64,000 nucleotides of DNA from Circinella umbellata. Taxonomy: Eukaryota; Mucoromycota; Mucoromycetes; Mucorales; Lichtheimiaceae. Where the stretch lies: contig JAIWNF010000033.1 of the NCBI GenBank assembly GCA_025093555.1, forward strand, positions 1-64,000. Reading direction: 5' to 3'. The notes beneath the pieces are model-generated. The model did no database searches. It was not told where the DNA came from and was given only the letters and a program-made list of their open reading frames with translations. The translations under genes and the position numbers were made by a program. Positions 48,401-61,217 of the stretch are shown one piece after another. How positions within the stretch are numbered: the first letter of the stretch is position 1; every line of letters starts with the position of its first letter.

Positions 48401-48628
48401 ATATTTTATAATATATCTTTTTAATAATAATATAATAACAATAATTAAAAACATCTAAAAGATGATGTATGTATTTGTGTTGTGAAGTGTGTGTGTGTGT
48501 GATAGGGAGATGGATAAAAATAATGATAAGAGTTTTTTAATAAGACAAAATTTTGGTGCATGATAAATGAAATTTGGTGGAGGAGATAGAAAAGGGAGGG
48601 TTATAAAAAAAGAAAAATAGAAAAGAAT

Positions 48629-50317
48629 CTAAAAGGATTTCTTCGATAATCGAAGAGATAATTTTTGTACAATATCAAGTGTTTCTAATACTTCAATAGT
48701 ACCCTTGATGAATGAAGTATCATGATAATGAATATTATACTTGTCACAAATGGATTTAACCATAGGACGAACCTTTTTAAGATTATGTCGGGGCATGCTT
48801 GGGAAAACCTATTATAAATGTATATATATAGTTTAGTGTCCGGAATTTTTTTTTTTTATCTTCCATGTAAATTAATAATAAATAAATAAATAAATACTTA
48901 CATGATGTTCAATTTGATAATTTAATCCACCCATAAACCAATCACCCAAAGGACCTAATGCAACATCACGACCAGTGATCACTTGAATTTCATAAAATTC
49001 CATAGTTTCGGCTTTTTCTTGTGTAATGACGGGCATACCATTGTGATTTAAAGCAAAAACCAAAGCTAACAAGTATCCAGTAGTTGTTTGACTCATCAAA
49101 AAGAATAAGAACATATTCTTAATCGAACCAATCCAAAAGATAGTAGCAGCGGTAAAGATAAACCAATGAGCAAATAAACAAGCACGTTCAAAGAAACATA
49201 ACTTTTTAGACTTGTTAAGTGCACCTTCATTCAACATATATAAAACGGATTGAATGGCCCAAGAGAATCGAGCAAAAGCCAATACAAAGAAGAAATAACG
49301 GGTTTGATAAGGTAATACGTTTTCGGCCATGAAGCGGGAGAAAGCATCATCACCTTGTAAAGAACCGTAATAATTAGCAGAAGCAACTTCATCCCATAAT
49401 AAAACAGGAGCAGTATCAATATCGGGATCATGACCACTGACATTTGTTGAAGCATGATGTGTGTTATGTTTATTCTTCCACCAAGATAATGAAAAACCTT
49501 GACAGAAATCACCCAAAAAGACGACAGCAATATCATTCAAGGAACGATCCTTGAAACATTGATGATGACCAAAATCGTGTGCAAGCCAACCACATTGTTG
49601 CCAGAATAAACCAACTAAAAAGCCTGCACCAACAACAGCCAATGTGGATGTTTTACCCCATAAATAAAGCATGACGAATGCAGTAGCACAAATAGCTAAA
49701 GTAGAAACGACTTTATAAAGGTAAAATAATTGATTTGAATTGAAATAACCTTGACTTTCCAATTTATCGCGGAGTTCTCTCATCTCAGTTGCGAAATCAC
49801 TGTTTTGTAACTGGGATGGAGCTGGTTCAATGTCTCCAGTATAACAGTTAGCAAGTGTTTCGTAAGCAGATTCAGGATGCATAGCATGAAAAACATCTAT
49901 TATTATTATTATTATTATTATTATTTATCATGTTAGATCAATAAAGATATAATTATAAAGCTTATATATGCATGTAAATAAAGGGGTAAAAAAAAATTAC
50001 CTGAAGCATCTTTGCCAACATGTGTCAATAAGACATCAGCACCTCCAGGGTGGTCTTCGACAAATTCTGTCACATCGTATACTTTATTATCAATAATGAT
50101 ATATTTACGAGCATCGGGTTTACCGTCCTTTGCGTCCTGCGTGATGACGGCAAACTCTTGTCTAGTGTATACATATGCTTCTATTAAATTTTGATTTTTC
50201 GGGTTTTCATCGTTTTTTTTTTAAAAGTGTTGAATTAGTTTTCTTGGGTACAGTTCGTCATTACAATCCAATTTATATAAAATATAACAAAAAAAAAGAA
50301 TTACCAGTGGAAGCCAT
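48629..50317 (-). CDS. Front-end fatty acid desaturase, cytochrome b5 fusion (delta-6 type)
   Basis: Four exons (50317-50305, 50180-50001, 49896-48902, 48808-48629) join to 455 residues; exon 1 encodes only MAST plus one base. The cytochrome b5 domain has the heme-binding HPGG (VEDHPGGADVLL). Three histidine boxes follow: HDFGHH, HNTHH (in WWKNKHNTHHASTN) and QIEHH (in GGLNYQIEHH), the last with Gln in place of His, the sign of front-end desaturases. Several membrane helices separate them. The protein closely resembles delta-6 desaturases of Mucorales, which turn linoleate into gamma-linolenate in the ER using NADH via cytochrome b5. A related delta-8 sphingolipid or delta-5 activity cannot be excluded from sequence alone. 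Its 3' end faces the Rho-GEF gene, 228 bases away. Confidence 0.92.
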
Positions 50318-51870
50318 GATGAAAAAGAAAAAAAAAAGTGTAAAAAAAAAAGGAAAAAAAAAAGGGGCAGGACAGGTAAAAAAAAAAAAAGAAAAAAGAA
50401 AGAAGAGAGAATGAACTAGAATGAGGGGAAAATATAAGAAGAAGAGAAAAAAAAAAAGGGAAATATGGATGAATAGGATGATGGGGTGTGAAACCGAAAA
50501 ATAACTCAGGGCGAATTGTTTTTAGATTGGAGAAATGATAGACAACGCAGAAATAATATTTAAAAAGCCACCCTAAAGAAACTTTTGGTCCAACAGTTCA
50601 TCTTCCTCACGAACCATTTTTAGATAATTTCAATTTCACATGGTAAAAAAAAAAATATGAGATCAACCGAAAAAGAAAAACATTCATCATCCCACTTTAA
50701 ATCAGTTTCGGTTGGGACTTAATCCGTATCCGTTTATTATCCCCACTCCCCCAAAAAATATTAAATCTCTCAATTTTAAAGGTACTTTATTGTTTTTGTT
50801 TTCTTTTTTTTTCTTCTGCCTTCTGTCTTTAATATATTGATTCCAACCCTCTTTTTCTTTTTCTTTTTCTTTTCGGTTTTTAGTTAGAATGATTTTGTTA
50901 TCTCAATAATATTTTATACATAACAAGATTTTGAATTAATATAAAAAATAACATTTTAAACTCCCGGTACGAATAACAAATATTACCCGGGTATCTGGAC
51001 AAAAATAAAAAGTCCGCCTTGTTATAATTCACTGCAAATAAACAAGTAAATAAATATGTGCTTTATTTCTAAACAGAAGAATGATTTGAAATTTATTTAT
51101 TTTTACTAGATATTAGTATATAGGAAGAAACAGTCAAATATGTTGACTGTTCAAATTAACATTGTTAGCCTTTTGGAAATGACAGACTCGGTTAAACCAA
51201 GTGTATTGTCATTTCATCTTTTTCTATAGGTTTTGATAATGATTACAGTAGCAACAAATGATATAAAGTTATAATATAAATAATGAGTCTTTGTTTTTCT
51301 TTATTAGAGTATGTAGGTAACGTAGCAACGATTGATATGATTATAATCTTATTAGTATATTGTAAAACCGAAAACATGAAATGAAAGTTCAAAAAAATAA
51401 GAGCCTGTCTATTCTGTTTGGTAGCATAATGATAATATCGATGCCTACTTCCCAAATGAACGGCTTTGCATATATATAAAATGAATGATGGTTACACACA
51501 TTTTATATTACTTTTCTTTACCAACAAATCGAAACCGGATCAAAAGTATATATATTATCAATTTATTCATTTCGTTGGATAAGGTTGACAACCCAAGTTT
51601 TAGGCAAAATTATGAGGTGGTAATGATCCTGAAAGAAGGGAAGATTCCCCCCCCCCTCACATCACACACACACACACACAGAAACTTGTTCTCTAGTTTA
51701 TATACAAGCCCATCCCCAAAAAAGGGAAAATGATTCTTTTTGTTCCTTTTTCTTTCAATTCCCCCAAAACCTTTTTTTCTTCTTATATATTTTTATTTTA
51801 GTATACCCATATTTACTACTATTAACTATTACTCATTATTATCACAATAAAGAAAATAAAGAAAATAAAG
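50318..51870. other. Divergent intergenic region
   Basis: It holds the promoters of the desaturase (-) and the kinase (+). It is AT-rich with long A and T runs (50,320-50,460) and a (CA)n run near 51,660-51,680. No gene is visible. Confidence 0.5.
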
Positions 51871-53293
51871 ATGACAGATCTAATGAAGCGGATACAAGCC
51901 TTATTTAAAAAGAAACAAGATTTACCAATGAAATTACCTTCAAGTTTGACACGAATTTATAAAGTTTCGAATCATACTTTAGGTGTTGGTTCGTTTGCTG
52001 TTGTAAAACTATGCACTCATAAGAAAACAGGTCAAACATATGCATTAAAAATTGTTATGAAAAAGGGCATAGCAGGTAAAGAATATTTTATTTTTAGGTG
52101 GATATTATAATTACAATTATATTAAATTAAAAAAGAAAAAGTTAGGCAAAGAACATATGCTTGATAATGAATTAGGTAAAAATAAATTTTTCTATTGTCA
52201 CTATAACAACAAAATGATGTATTATTATTAATATCCTTTATGGTTATAGATGTATTAAAACAAGTGCGACATCCACATATTATATCAATGCATGGTTTAT
52301 TTGAAGATACCCAAGCAGTTTATATTGTTACAGATCATGCTAAAGGTGGTGAATTATTTCAACAATTATTACGTAAAGGATCATATACAGAAAAAGATGC
52401 TTCTAATTTAGTACGGCAAATATTAGAAGGTTTAGCTTACCTTCATGAACATGATGTAAGTAATAAGTTTATTTTAATAAAACATTAAACTTGATATTAA
52501 ATATTTACATTACGCATGATTATAATAATAATAATAATAATAGATTGTACATCGAGATATTAAACCAGAAAATGTAAAAGAGTTTAAATATTACTTTTCA
52601 CATGTCATTTTTATGACTCTATCACTTTATATAATAATAACAAATATATATTAGCTTCTATTTCAAACTACAGAAAGTGAAGATAAATTAATGATCACGG
52701 ATTTTGGTTTGTCTCGTATTATTAAAGATCATGATGGAATTTTGATGACAGCTTGTGGTACTCCTGGTTATGTTGCACCTGAAATACTTTTACGATCAGG
52801 TCATGGTACACCTGTTGATTTATGGAGTGTCGGTGTAATTATGGTATGTTTTTGGTTTTTTTTATTATATATAATAAAATTGGGATCAATTATAATTAAT
52901 ATATATATAGTATACTTTACTTAGCGGTTATACACCCTTTTGGGGTGAAGATGAAGCAACACTTTTCGATAATATAATAAATGGACAATATGAATTTGAT
53001 GAAGAATATTGGTGTGATATTTCTGCATCAGGTATAAAAATATCAATTTTTATTATTATTGTTGCTAGTATGAATTAAACTAATATTATAAAATATATAT
53101 AGCAAAGCATTTAATAGATTGTTTTTTGAAAAAGGATCCAGTAAAACGAATTACAGCAACTGAAGCATTACAACACCCATGGATTTCACAAGGACGTGCG
53201 AGTGCTACTGATTTAATTGCTAACGTACGAAAAGGTTTTATTAGTAGACAATCATTTCGATCATTTACAACTGCTGTGTCACAAAATACGTAG
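51871..53293 (+). CDS. Ca2+/calmodulin-dependent protein kinase (CaMK I-like)
   Basis: Seven exons (51871-52075, 52146-52175, 52250-52455, 52544-52573, 52655-52843, 52911-53031, 53103-53293) join to 323 residues. The kinase fold has a glycine loop ([12 protein letters not shown]), catalytic Lys (YALKIVMKK), HRDIKPEN split by an intron right after PEN, DFGLSRI, the APE segment ([12 protein letters not shown]) and the CaMK-type [12 protein letters not shown]. The last 30 residues ([19 protein letters not shown]) have the basic-hydrophobic pattern of an autoinhibitory, calmodulin-binding helix. It fits the Cmk1/Cmk2 class of fungal kinases, activated by Ca2+/calmodulin. Exons 2 and 4 are only 30 nt each. 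The activation loop ([10 protein letters not shown]) carries Thr at the site that CaMKK phosphorylates in CaMK I. Confidence 0.9.
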
Positions 53294-53465
53294 TAAAGAA
53301 TAAAATGTTACTAACTTTGATTTATATAATAATAAAACGTGACATATACAAATATATTTAAACTTTTATTATGTATTTTTGTTTTTGGTATATATTAATC
53401 AATAATTATTATTAATAATAAATTAAGCATAGAGTAGAATATAAGATAATTTAAAAATAAATACA
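53294..53465. other. Convergent 3' intergenic region
   Basis: Short AT-rich spacer between the kinase and transporter stop codons; nothing else is seen. Confidence 0.5.
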
Positions 53466-55376
53466 TTAAACTTTTCGTAAAGGATTTAATCCACCACGCA
53501 TGATTTTAACAGTATAAGCTAATACACCTGCTCCCAACATCATAACACCTCCAAAGACAATTGCACGCCAATATTCAGGTCCATTAGGTCCATTTTCATT
53601 AATCAATGTAGAAGCAATAGGGGAACCAAAGATACCACCTGGTAACCAACCAAAGAATACAAGTCCATTAGCAGGTTCAAGTAGCTCAGGTCCAACTACT
53701 TGTACAAGTAAAGATGGAATCATAGCCATATATCCTATACATATAGATAGATATTAGAATTTAACTAATATTTTTCAAAATTTAAATAAATGTTATGAAA
53801 CCATATTTTTTACCTCCACCAAAACACCCGAACAAAGCTGCGAATGCCCAAACAGTAGCCGTATTGTTAGCTGGGAGCCATAAAACCAAGCAAAGAAGAC
53901 CAGCCATACAAATGACAATAGCATTCATATTTGCACGTCCAATACGATCACTTACAAATCCACTTCCTATTTTACCAATGACCATAATAGCTGACATGAT
54001 AGCACTCATATTTGTTGCTGTCCATTCATCTGCTCCCACATGTCTTGCATAAGCTATATTATATAGAAAATCATTTTTCATTTTTTTTTTTTAATTTTCT
54101 AAATTGTTTCAAATGACATATATAATCTGATAAAAAAAACGACTTACAAGGTAAAAATGTAGATGGAATCTATGTATAATTCGAATAATTAATATGTTCA
54201 TCTTTTTTCAATAGGATCCTTATTATTATTATCCATTAAAACAAAATAAAAACTTACATTGAAGGAAAAGTTGGTAATCACTTGAATCAAGAAAAGAATA
54301 CAAAATTGTGGATTTCTGAAAGGTACAAGTGTAATAGGGAAACCTGGATCGCGTGGTGGATTTAAAGGTCTTACAACTAATGTACAGAACGATAATAGTA
54401 CCAAAACAATAAATCCAAGAACACGCATAGCCCAGTGAATACCCACAGTTTTCATTAAAGCTTGGGCTACATTACTGAATACGAGGCCACCACATCCTGA
54501 ACCAGCCATTGATATACCTACGGCTAAACCTCTGTTTTTTAAAAACCATGACTGTGGAGAAGAAATACACGGAAACCAAATAAGTGAAGCACCCAAACCA
54601 AGTAAAAAACCTTGTGTTAAATAAAGATGCCACACTTCACTAGCAAGGCTTGCCATCATAAATCCTAATGACGAACATAATGTTCCCAAAACTAATAACC
54701 ATGTATAACCAATACGCCATGCTAAATAACTAAACAATGGACCCAAAAGAACACTCATGGCTAACCATAAAGAACCAACCCATGACAATGCTGTCATTTG
54801 GCCGGGGAACATGTGTGTATTATAATAGTCAAGAAAAACACCCCTTCATTATTTATATATAGTATATATGTACGGGTCCACATGATAGTGTATGTTAGAA
54901 TTTTTCCAAATTAGGAGTATAATGTCTTTACTGGAATAAAGAAATATATATATTACCATGAATACCAGACTCCTTGACTATTTAGTGTATCATATTAAAA
55001 TGAGTAAATATTATCGTTGATGATAATCTATATAAGATTAGAAACAAAGTAACTTTTGTGTTGTTTCCATAGAAACCAAATAAAAATAGTGCGTGTATGT
55101 GTGTGTATAAAAGAATGACTTACGTGCTAAACAGACCCTGTAATATAAATAAGAATGGATTTGAATGAATTTTTATGTAAATAGCAAAAAGCAGAAATTC
55201 AAAGAAAGAAAGAAAAAAGAACTTACAAAGAAACATCCAACTACAACAAGCCATCCTTTACCGCCATCAGGAGGACTCTGGAGTGTAGGTTGAGACGTTG
55301 TACTCTCAACATCTTCATTTGTTTGTGAGGAATTATCCTGATAATGAGTTTTATCAAATGAACTCTTGGACGCCAT
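53466..55376 (-). CDS. Major facilitator transporter, monocarboxylate (MCT/SLC16) type
   Basis: The start is MASKSSFDKTHY (55,376); exon 1 (55376-55227) ends after PPDGGKGWLVVVGCFF, the MCT signature around the first helix. A 14-nt micro-exon (55137-55124) encodes GLFST, and further small exons give QGVWYSWGVFLDYYNTHMFPG. Seven or more exons follow to RGGLNPLRKV. About twelve hydrophobic helices are visible; the loop between helices 8 and 9 has GKIGSGFVSDRIGR, the MFS signature. The protein has about 480 residues. Fungal members of this group are plasma-membrane or vacuolar carriers with mostly unknown substrates (monocarboxylates, riboflavin and others in known members), so none is assigned here. 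It is convergent with the kinase gene. Confidence 0.87.
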
Positions 55377-57562
55377 ACCTTTTTGTTTATTTCAAATGTT
55401 ATTGTATTTAAATCGTGCGGTAGGCGAAAATAAATAAGTGAAAAAAAAACAGGATGTGGAGAAAAGAGAGGAAGGAAAGAACAAAAAAACCGCCGCATCG
55501 ATTGTTTTAGAAAGCAGAAAAAAAATATTTTTTTTTTCCTGTTCAGAACCTTAATCTATGCTTACTCAACAAGTATAATAATACTTCTTTGACTTAGAAA
55601 AAAAAAATCATCTATTTTATCCGATAATAATTTTTTATAACTCATAAGCCTTATTTTTATTTATTTTTTTGAAAGTTTTTGGTTTCCAATTATCATTTAC
55701 AAAATCTTTTATTATTCCTATTATACATTGTTAGAGTTTATTTAAATATAAAAGGGAAAATGATAAAAATGACATGTGTTGATACATTTTTTTTTATCAC
55801 CAAGAAAGTAAAAAAAAAAATATACCTTCGAGGCCATATCAAATAGCCAGGGTACAACATGGATAATTCTGTCTAGAGTCAAAAAAAAAAGGCGGGAACT
55901 TAACCATTCTTGATTTCTGTAATTCTTTTTGTGTGATGTGTCACCGATTTGTCTGAGCTCATCTGATATTTTAGAAGCAAAAAAAAATACTTTTAGCTAT
56001 CCATCTAGTCACTTGATCGCAAGTGACTAAAAAACGTCATTTGAATATGTATACACTAATAGCTAAAGTCTCTTTGGCTTGTTAAAAAAAAGGTAGTATG
56101 CACATAGTAACACCAATAAGTCACTGCCAAGAACACCATTTTTTTTTTTTTTTGCTTTTTTTGGGATCACGTCCTTATTCTTCCCCAGGAAATAAAAACT
56201 TTATTTTACATATTATAAAACAGATATGAAAGAGAGAATCAAGTGAAACCACAAAAATTGTAATACAGAAAACACATTATAAAGAAAGTATATACAGCCT
56301 TTTATGTAATCATTTATACATATATAATCCATCACTTTGAGTTTTTAACAGAAACTTCTTGCATTGTTGTGGAAAACGGATCGAGAATTATGTTTCACAA
56401 AAAAAATCAAAAAGGTGAGAAAAGAAATACAGAAAAGAGAATACCCAAATCACTAATAATGAAATACAAAAAGAAAAATCAATACTAAATCTATTCAATG
56501 TTAAACCAATAATATATGTTACTAAACAAAAGTTTTTCAACTATTTGCTTCCCCAACTTAGTATGAGCTCTTTTTGGCTTCTAAACAGTCCATGTGACTG
56601 AGTTTGAAGCTTTCGGGAATTGTTTAAAGAACTTCTCATAAGACCCCCACAATTTTATATCTAAGATGACTAGATGATCCTATAATTTGTCTTCAAATAT
56701 GGTTTATAATGTACAGCAGAAAAACAAAACAAAAAAAAATTGAGACATATAGTATACTAGATCATTATCATATAGCTTATAGTTGTCATAGAAATAAAAG
56801 GATAAGCTTGCATATCAATCATCTCTTTTGTTTGTTATGACGCAACTTTTGTTAATATCGAAGTATTAAAATCGTGAATATTTACAGCTAACACATGCTA
56901 TTTTGAATATATGCATTAAATGAGTGCGCACGTATAACAATGTATAGTAGGCTAACACATTCTTACGATTTTTACAAGAATAAGACTTAGTGTATTTGAT
57001 GAATTACCCCGAAAAAGGATATATTCACTGACACTTATATCTAACGTTTACAAAATGCTGGGTTTTTTTTTTACTTTTTAAATTTATATATCCATTCATT
57101 GAAAAAAAAAATTCGCTAGTATACCTTTATTAATGTATATATTCTTAGATACCGAGCTTTCATAATAAGCTCAGCTATATTTTATGTTAACAGGAAAAAA
57201 ATAATACTTATATAGGTGTAGTGAGCAACCTGTCATAGCAGCGGCTAGTATGTAGATAAGAGTGTTCTTCACTTCAATGTAATTCATTCAGTACCCCAGA
57301 TCATGTACACAAATATATGTATGTAACTCTGTCTTTTTCCTGAACCCTCAATATAATTATTAATTATTAACTGCTTATTTTTTCTTTTTGTACTTTTTTT
57401 TTCGCGTATCTGTATATGTATATAAAATGGAAATAAAGCATATATATATATATGTGTGTGTGTATGTATGTATATATCTGTGTTCGTGTGTGTTTGTGTT
57501 TTGTATATATATATATAGATGTGGCTATATAATTTTTTCATTTTCGTCGGTCGTTGCAATAA
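55377..57562. other. Long intergenic region
   Basis: No coding exon is visible over 2.2 kb. Features are long A/T runs, a (TA)/(TG) microsatellite zone at about 57,435-57,520, and the downstream end of the importin gene at the right. The left part should contain the transporter promoter. Confidence 0.5.
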
Positions 57563-58737
57563 TCAGATACTAAGTTTTCCAACAGCATTTTCAATTAATC
57601 GAACATCACCATCTTCAAATCCATGCAAGATTCTTCGTTTACTTGCACTTGCATTCTTGCGAGGAATATTTAATCCAAATGCAGCTGCCATGCCACCTCC
57701 TGCACTTGTTTTTGTGGTGCTTATTGAAGATGCAATCAATCCAATTAATTCATTACAGCTATCGATCAAGTTTCTTGAGGTAGGATGTACTTCCATCAAT
57801 TGCTCAATGGTTCGTTCCACTCCAAGAGACTTCCATGAATCAACATACCAATCGTTACCATGATGTTTTCCAGATTTTTCTATAAGCTGAATCATGGCAT
57901 CCAAAGTTTTGTTGGCAACTTGAACAGGTAATGAATATCGATCATAATGTAAAAGTTTCAATAAGGAACGAGGCAGTTCGGGAAATTCATTCAATAATGT
58001 ACTATATTATTATAAATACCCACCCGTCCACATCCATTGTTATCATCGGTATTTTTTTATGCGTAAATCAGTAACTTTTTCTTTGTAAATGTATAAAAAA
58101 AATAATAAAGCCTTACATAACTCCTTCTTCACTACATGCAGTTAAGAAATTACAAATGATCCATAATGCGTCTGTTGTAATCTTCCACTCTTCAGGCATT
58201 GTAGCAGCTTTACGTTTGCTTGTTATGGTCCATTCACTAGTAGTAGCTACATACGTGTGTCCTGGTACACAAATATGCTCTCGTACATGATGAATTAAAT
58301 GAGGTTCAACAAGCATACTTTTTTCTACAAAGTCTTCGTTACATGCCGCCAAATTTGCAATGACCAAATAAGTATCTCGTCGTACACTGGTTTCTATATC
58401 GGGTGACATATATGATAATAAGTTTCGGACCAAATGCTTGTCAATCAATTTCATGCAATGTGTATCAGGTAATGATGTAATGTTGATTAAAGTACGCAAT
58501 ATAGGAATGATAATAGATCTTCCACTTTCATAAAGAAGCTCGGAAAGTCGTGAAGGAAATCGTGGTGAAAATGTAAAGTTTTCATAAAATGGTGTAACAC
58601 CATGCATATTATGCAAAATGCGGGAGAGCCCCCATCTATATAATATTAACAATAGATAATCAATAGATTGTTGAAATATGTGTATATATAAGCTTATTGG
58701 TTCTTTTTTTTTGTCGTTGGGAGAAAATCTCACAGTA

Positions 58738-58778
<41 letters not shown>

Positions 58779-60106
58779 AACATATAAACAACTTTACCCT
58801 CCATCAATCCAAAGATCAGAATGGTCGAATAGAATACATTGTGAAAGTGCATCAAAAGCTACTAAATACTATAATTTAAATGAAAATTTATATATTCTTG
58901 ATAAATCATTCCATATACACACAGACACACACATACATATGTACATATATTTAAAACATACCTTTGACCAATAGTCTGCTGTATAAAATCCTCCTCGACT
59001 CATATTCGATATTGTCCAAGTCAAGGCTTTAATATCTGTTAACATTTCATCATCAAAAATAGTTGTTGTATCACCATAACAACCATATTCACGAGCATCT
59101 TCTTTAGCTTTAGTGGTTAGATCCAGTAAAACTTGAGCTACAGCGCCAAGAGCATCATTTTGAATTAATAATTGTCGTAACTGGGGCGATTCACCTGCAA
59201 AGTTAGACAATGCCCATGCAGCCTTATAGATACATGATAAAAGTAATGTAAATAGGTAATTAATAAATATTCTCTCTTTTTTTCTGTTTGTATGTATTTA
59301 TTTCAATTGGCATATTGATATAATTGTTTACCTGGGTCTTGACATTAATAGTTGTTTGTTGTGAATGCAAACATCCAAGTAAACCGATAATAAAATCAGC
59401 ATTTACGAGCATTTCGGTCTGTTTCGAAGTGCCAGCCTATATAATAGTATTATAAATCATCATCACCATCATCAGATATTGACATACACACAAACAAATA
59501 TTACTGTTATAAACATTAGAATGAAAAAAAAAATTATTACCGCAATATTTGTGACAATCCATGCCGCTTCAAACTAAAGAAATAAATTAATCATCCATCA
59601 TTATAAGTTACACTTCTTTAGTTTTAAAGGTAATAGTAAATGATGAAGATCTCTTCGTTATTACCTGAATATCATGTTGGTCATGAAGAACTAAAAGTTC
59701 ACGTAATCGCGGTAATACTCCCAAATTAAGAATATCATCCACACATGCATTTGAGCTATGTGCTATATTGTAACAGTAATAATAGTAATAATCAGTTTTT
59801 TTTATAATTCAATCATATCCCCCTTCCTTATCCACTCAATAGTAATAGTATCATAACATGGGTTATATGAAAAATGAAAACAATATATTATCATTTTACC
59901 TTGGGTTAAATACTTTCTTAACATTTGTACACTTTGGAAGCATTCACGTTCATTTGGCTGTGAAGAACAAAGATAATACTTGATTTCTGGCAACTACTTA
60001 TATGCATAATCAGTTGTCACTGGAACTCCGGTTTATAACAATATATATGCTGGGTATTGGTGTGTGTGTCTGTGTGTATTGTGGTGGGAGGAGGGGGCAA
60101 GGAAGA

Positions 60107-60139
<33 letters not shown>

Positions 60140-60325
60140 GCATACGTATATTCTCCATTATCATTAACAAAAAAAAATATATAAGTTATATATAGTACAT
60201 ACGTTGGATTTATCGACAGTATCATGTTCGCTATCAAAGGTAAGATGTGTAATCGACACATTGGCAAGTTTACGATTAATTTCAAAAAGAATATCTTCAG
60301 GATCAAATTCGTCTTCTGTTGTCAT
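57563..60325 (-). CDS. Importin-alpha-like armadillo-repeat protein without an evident IBB domain
   Basis: About ten exons run from ATG at 60,325 to TGA at 57,563, giving around 570 residues. Armadillo repeats are clear: FEAAWIVTNIA, AAWALSNFAGESPQLRQLL, IKALTWTISNMSRGG, WGLSRILHNM, RDTYLVIANLAACNEDFV and ALWIICNFLTACSEEGV. The W-x-x-x-N pairs are the residues that bind nuclear localisation signals in importin-alpha. The N terminus (MTTEDEFDPEDILFEINRKL) is acidic and lacks the run of Arg/Lys of an importin-beta-binding domain. The C-terminal part (NIPRKNASASKRRILHGFED) is basic. It is clearly in the karyopherin-alpha superfamily but divergent. The canonical importin-alpha of this fungus is probably encoded elsewhere. 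Introns hold (CA)n and (TA)n runs (58,739-58,779; 60,109-60,140). Confidence 0.78.
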
Positions 60326-61217
60326 TATTTCTTTTATCTTATTTTGTTTTAATATAAAGCTTGAATTATTTTGGTGCCAGGGTGTGGTGAGGATAAAAAA
60401 AAGAGTGAAATAATATTAAGAAAAAAAGAACAGGGGAATTGAAAGGAAGGGTAGTTATTAAGGATAGGGAACGCGTGGAAAAAAAGACGGTGTTCTTATT
60501 CTATTATATTTCTAAAGGTATCAAGTGGTCAATTTATTTTAAAATGTTTCAGTGAATTATAAAAGGGTATAAAAAAAAAAGTAATACGAATGTATCGCGA
60601 AAAACAACAATACCCACGCGTATAACGACGATGTGGAAAAGGAAAGAGGGAGGAGAGAAAGTGAGACCGAAGGAAAAATAAAATTGTTGCGTGCAGCCAG
60701 TTCAATTCTTCTTGTGACCATAAATTTTGAAATCTCCTAAACATCGATGAGAGTAAAAAAGAATACCTTTTATTTCTTCGGTTTCCTCTCTTTTTTTCTT
60801 TATTTAAATAAAATGATCCCTAAGAATGTCTATGCGATATAGTACTAATAAGTGGTTTAAATCAATCTAAAGGATAGATATGATTTATTACTGAGTAATA
60901 TATAACACTGTCAATTACTTTTCCCCTTATTTATAACGTGAATAATAATGTAATTGGTCACTATTCTAAAAAAAAACCACTTGTTGTTTGCGTATATGCA
61001 TAACATATCTTTTTATATTGACATGATCCGCGGGGTTTTTGCGGTCTCTATCTCTACAACATGGATAACTTTACTAACCTTTTTTTTACGTATCTCTCGC
61101 ACTGTGCACTGGATCTAAAAAAAATGCTAAGGTAGGATATATTTGGAAACTCGAGCTCCGTTATTTTTTTTATTACTCTTTCCTTCCCCTTTCGACATTG
61201 TCGTCGTCGTCGTCGCC
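60326..61217. other. Divergent intergenic region
   Basis: It lies between the importin-like gene (-) and the fucosyltransferase gene (+). No gene is visible. Just before the fucosyltransferase ATG is a stretch of GTC repeats (about 61,200-61,215) that would read as a Val run, but no in-frame ATG lies upstream of it. Confidence 0.5.

Noticed and set aside
61143..61217. N-terminal extension of the fucosyltransferase with a hydrophobic Val/Leu stretch that would form a type II anchor
   Set aside because: The extension begins at TTG and has no in-frame ATG; the Val run comes from a GTC repeat. The ATG at 61,218 has a better context.
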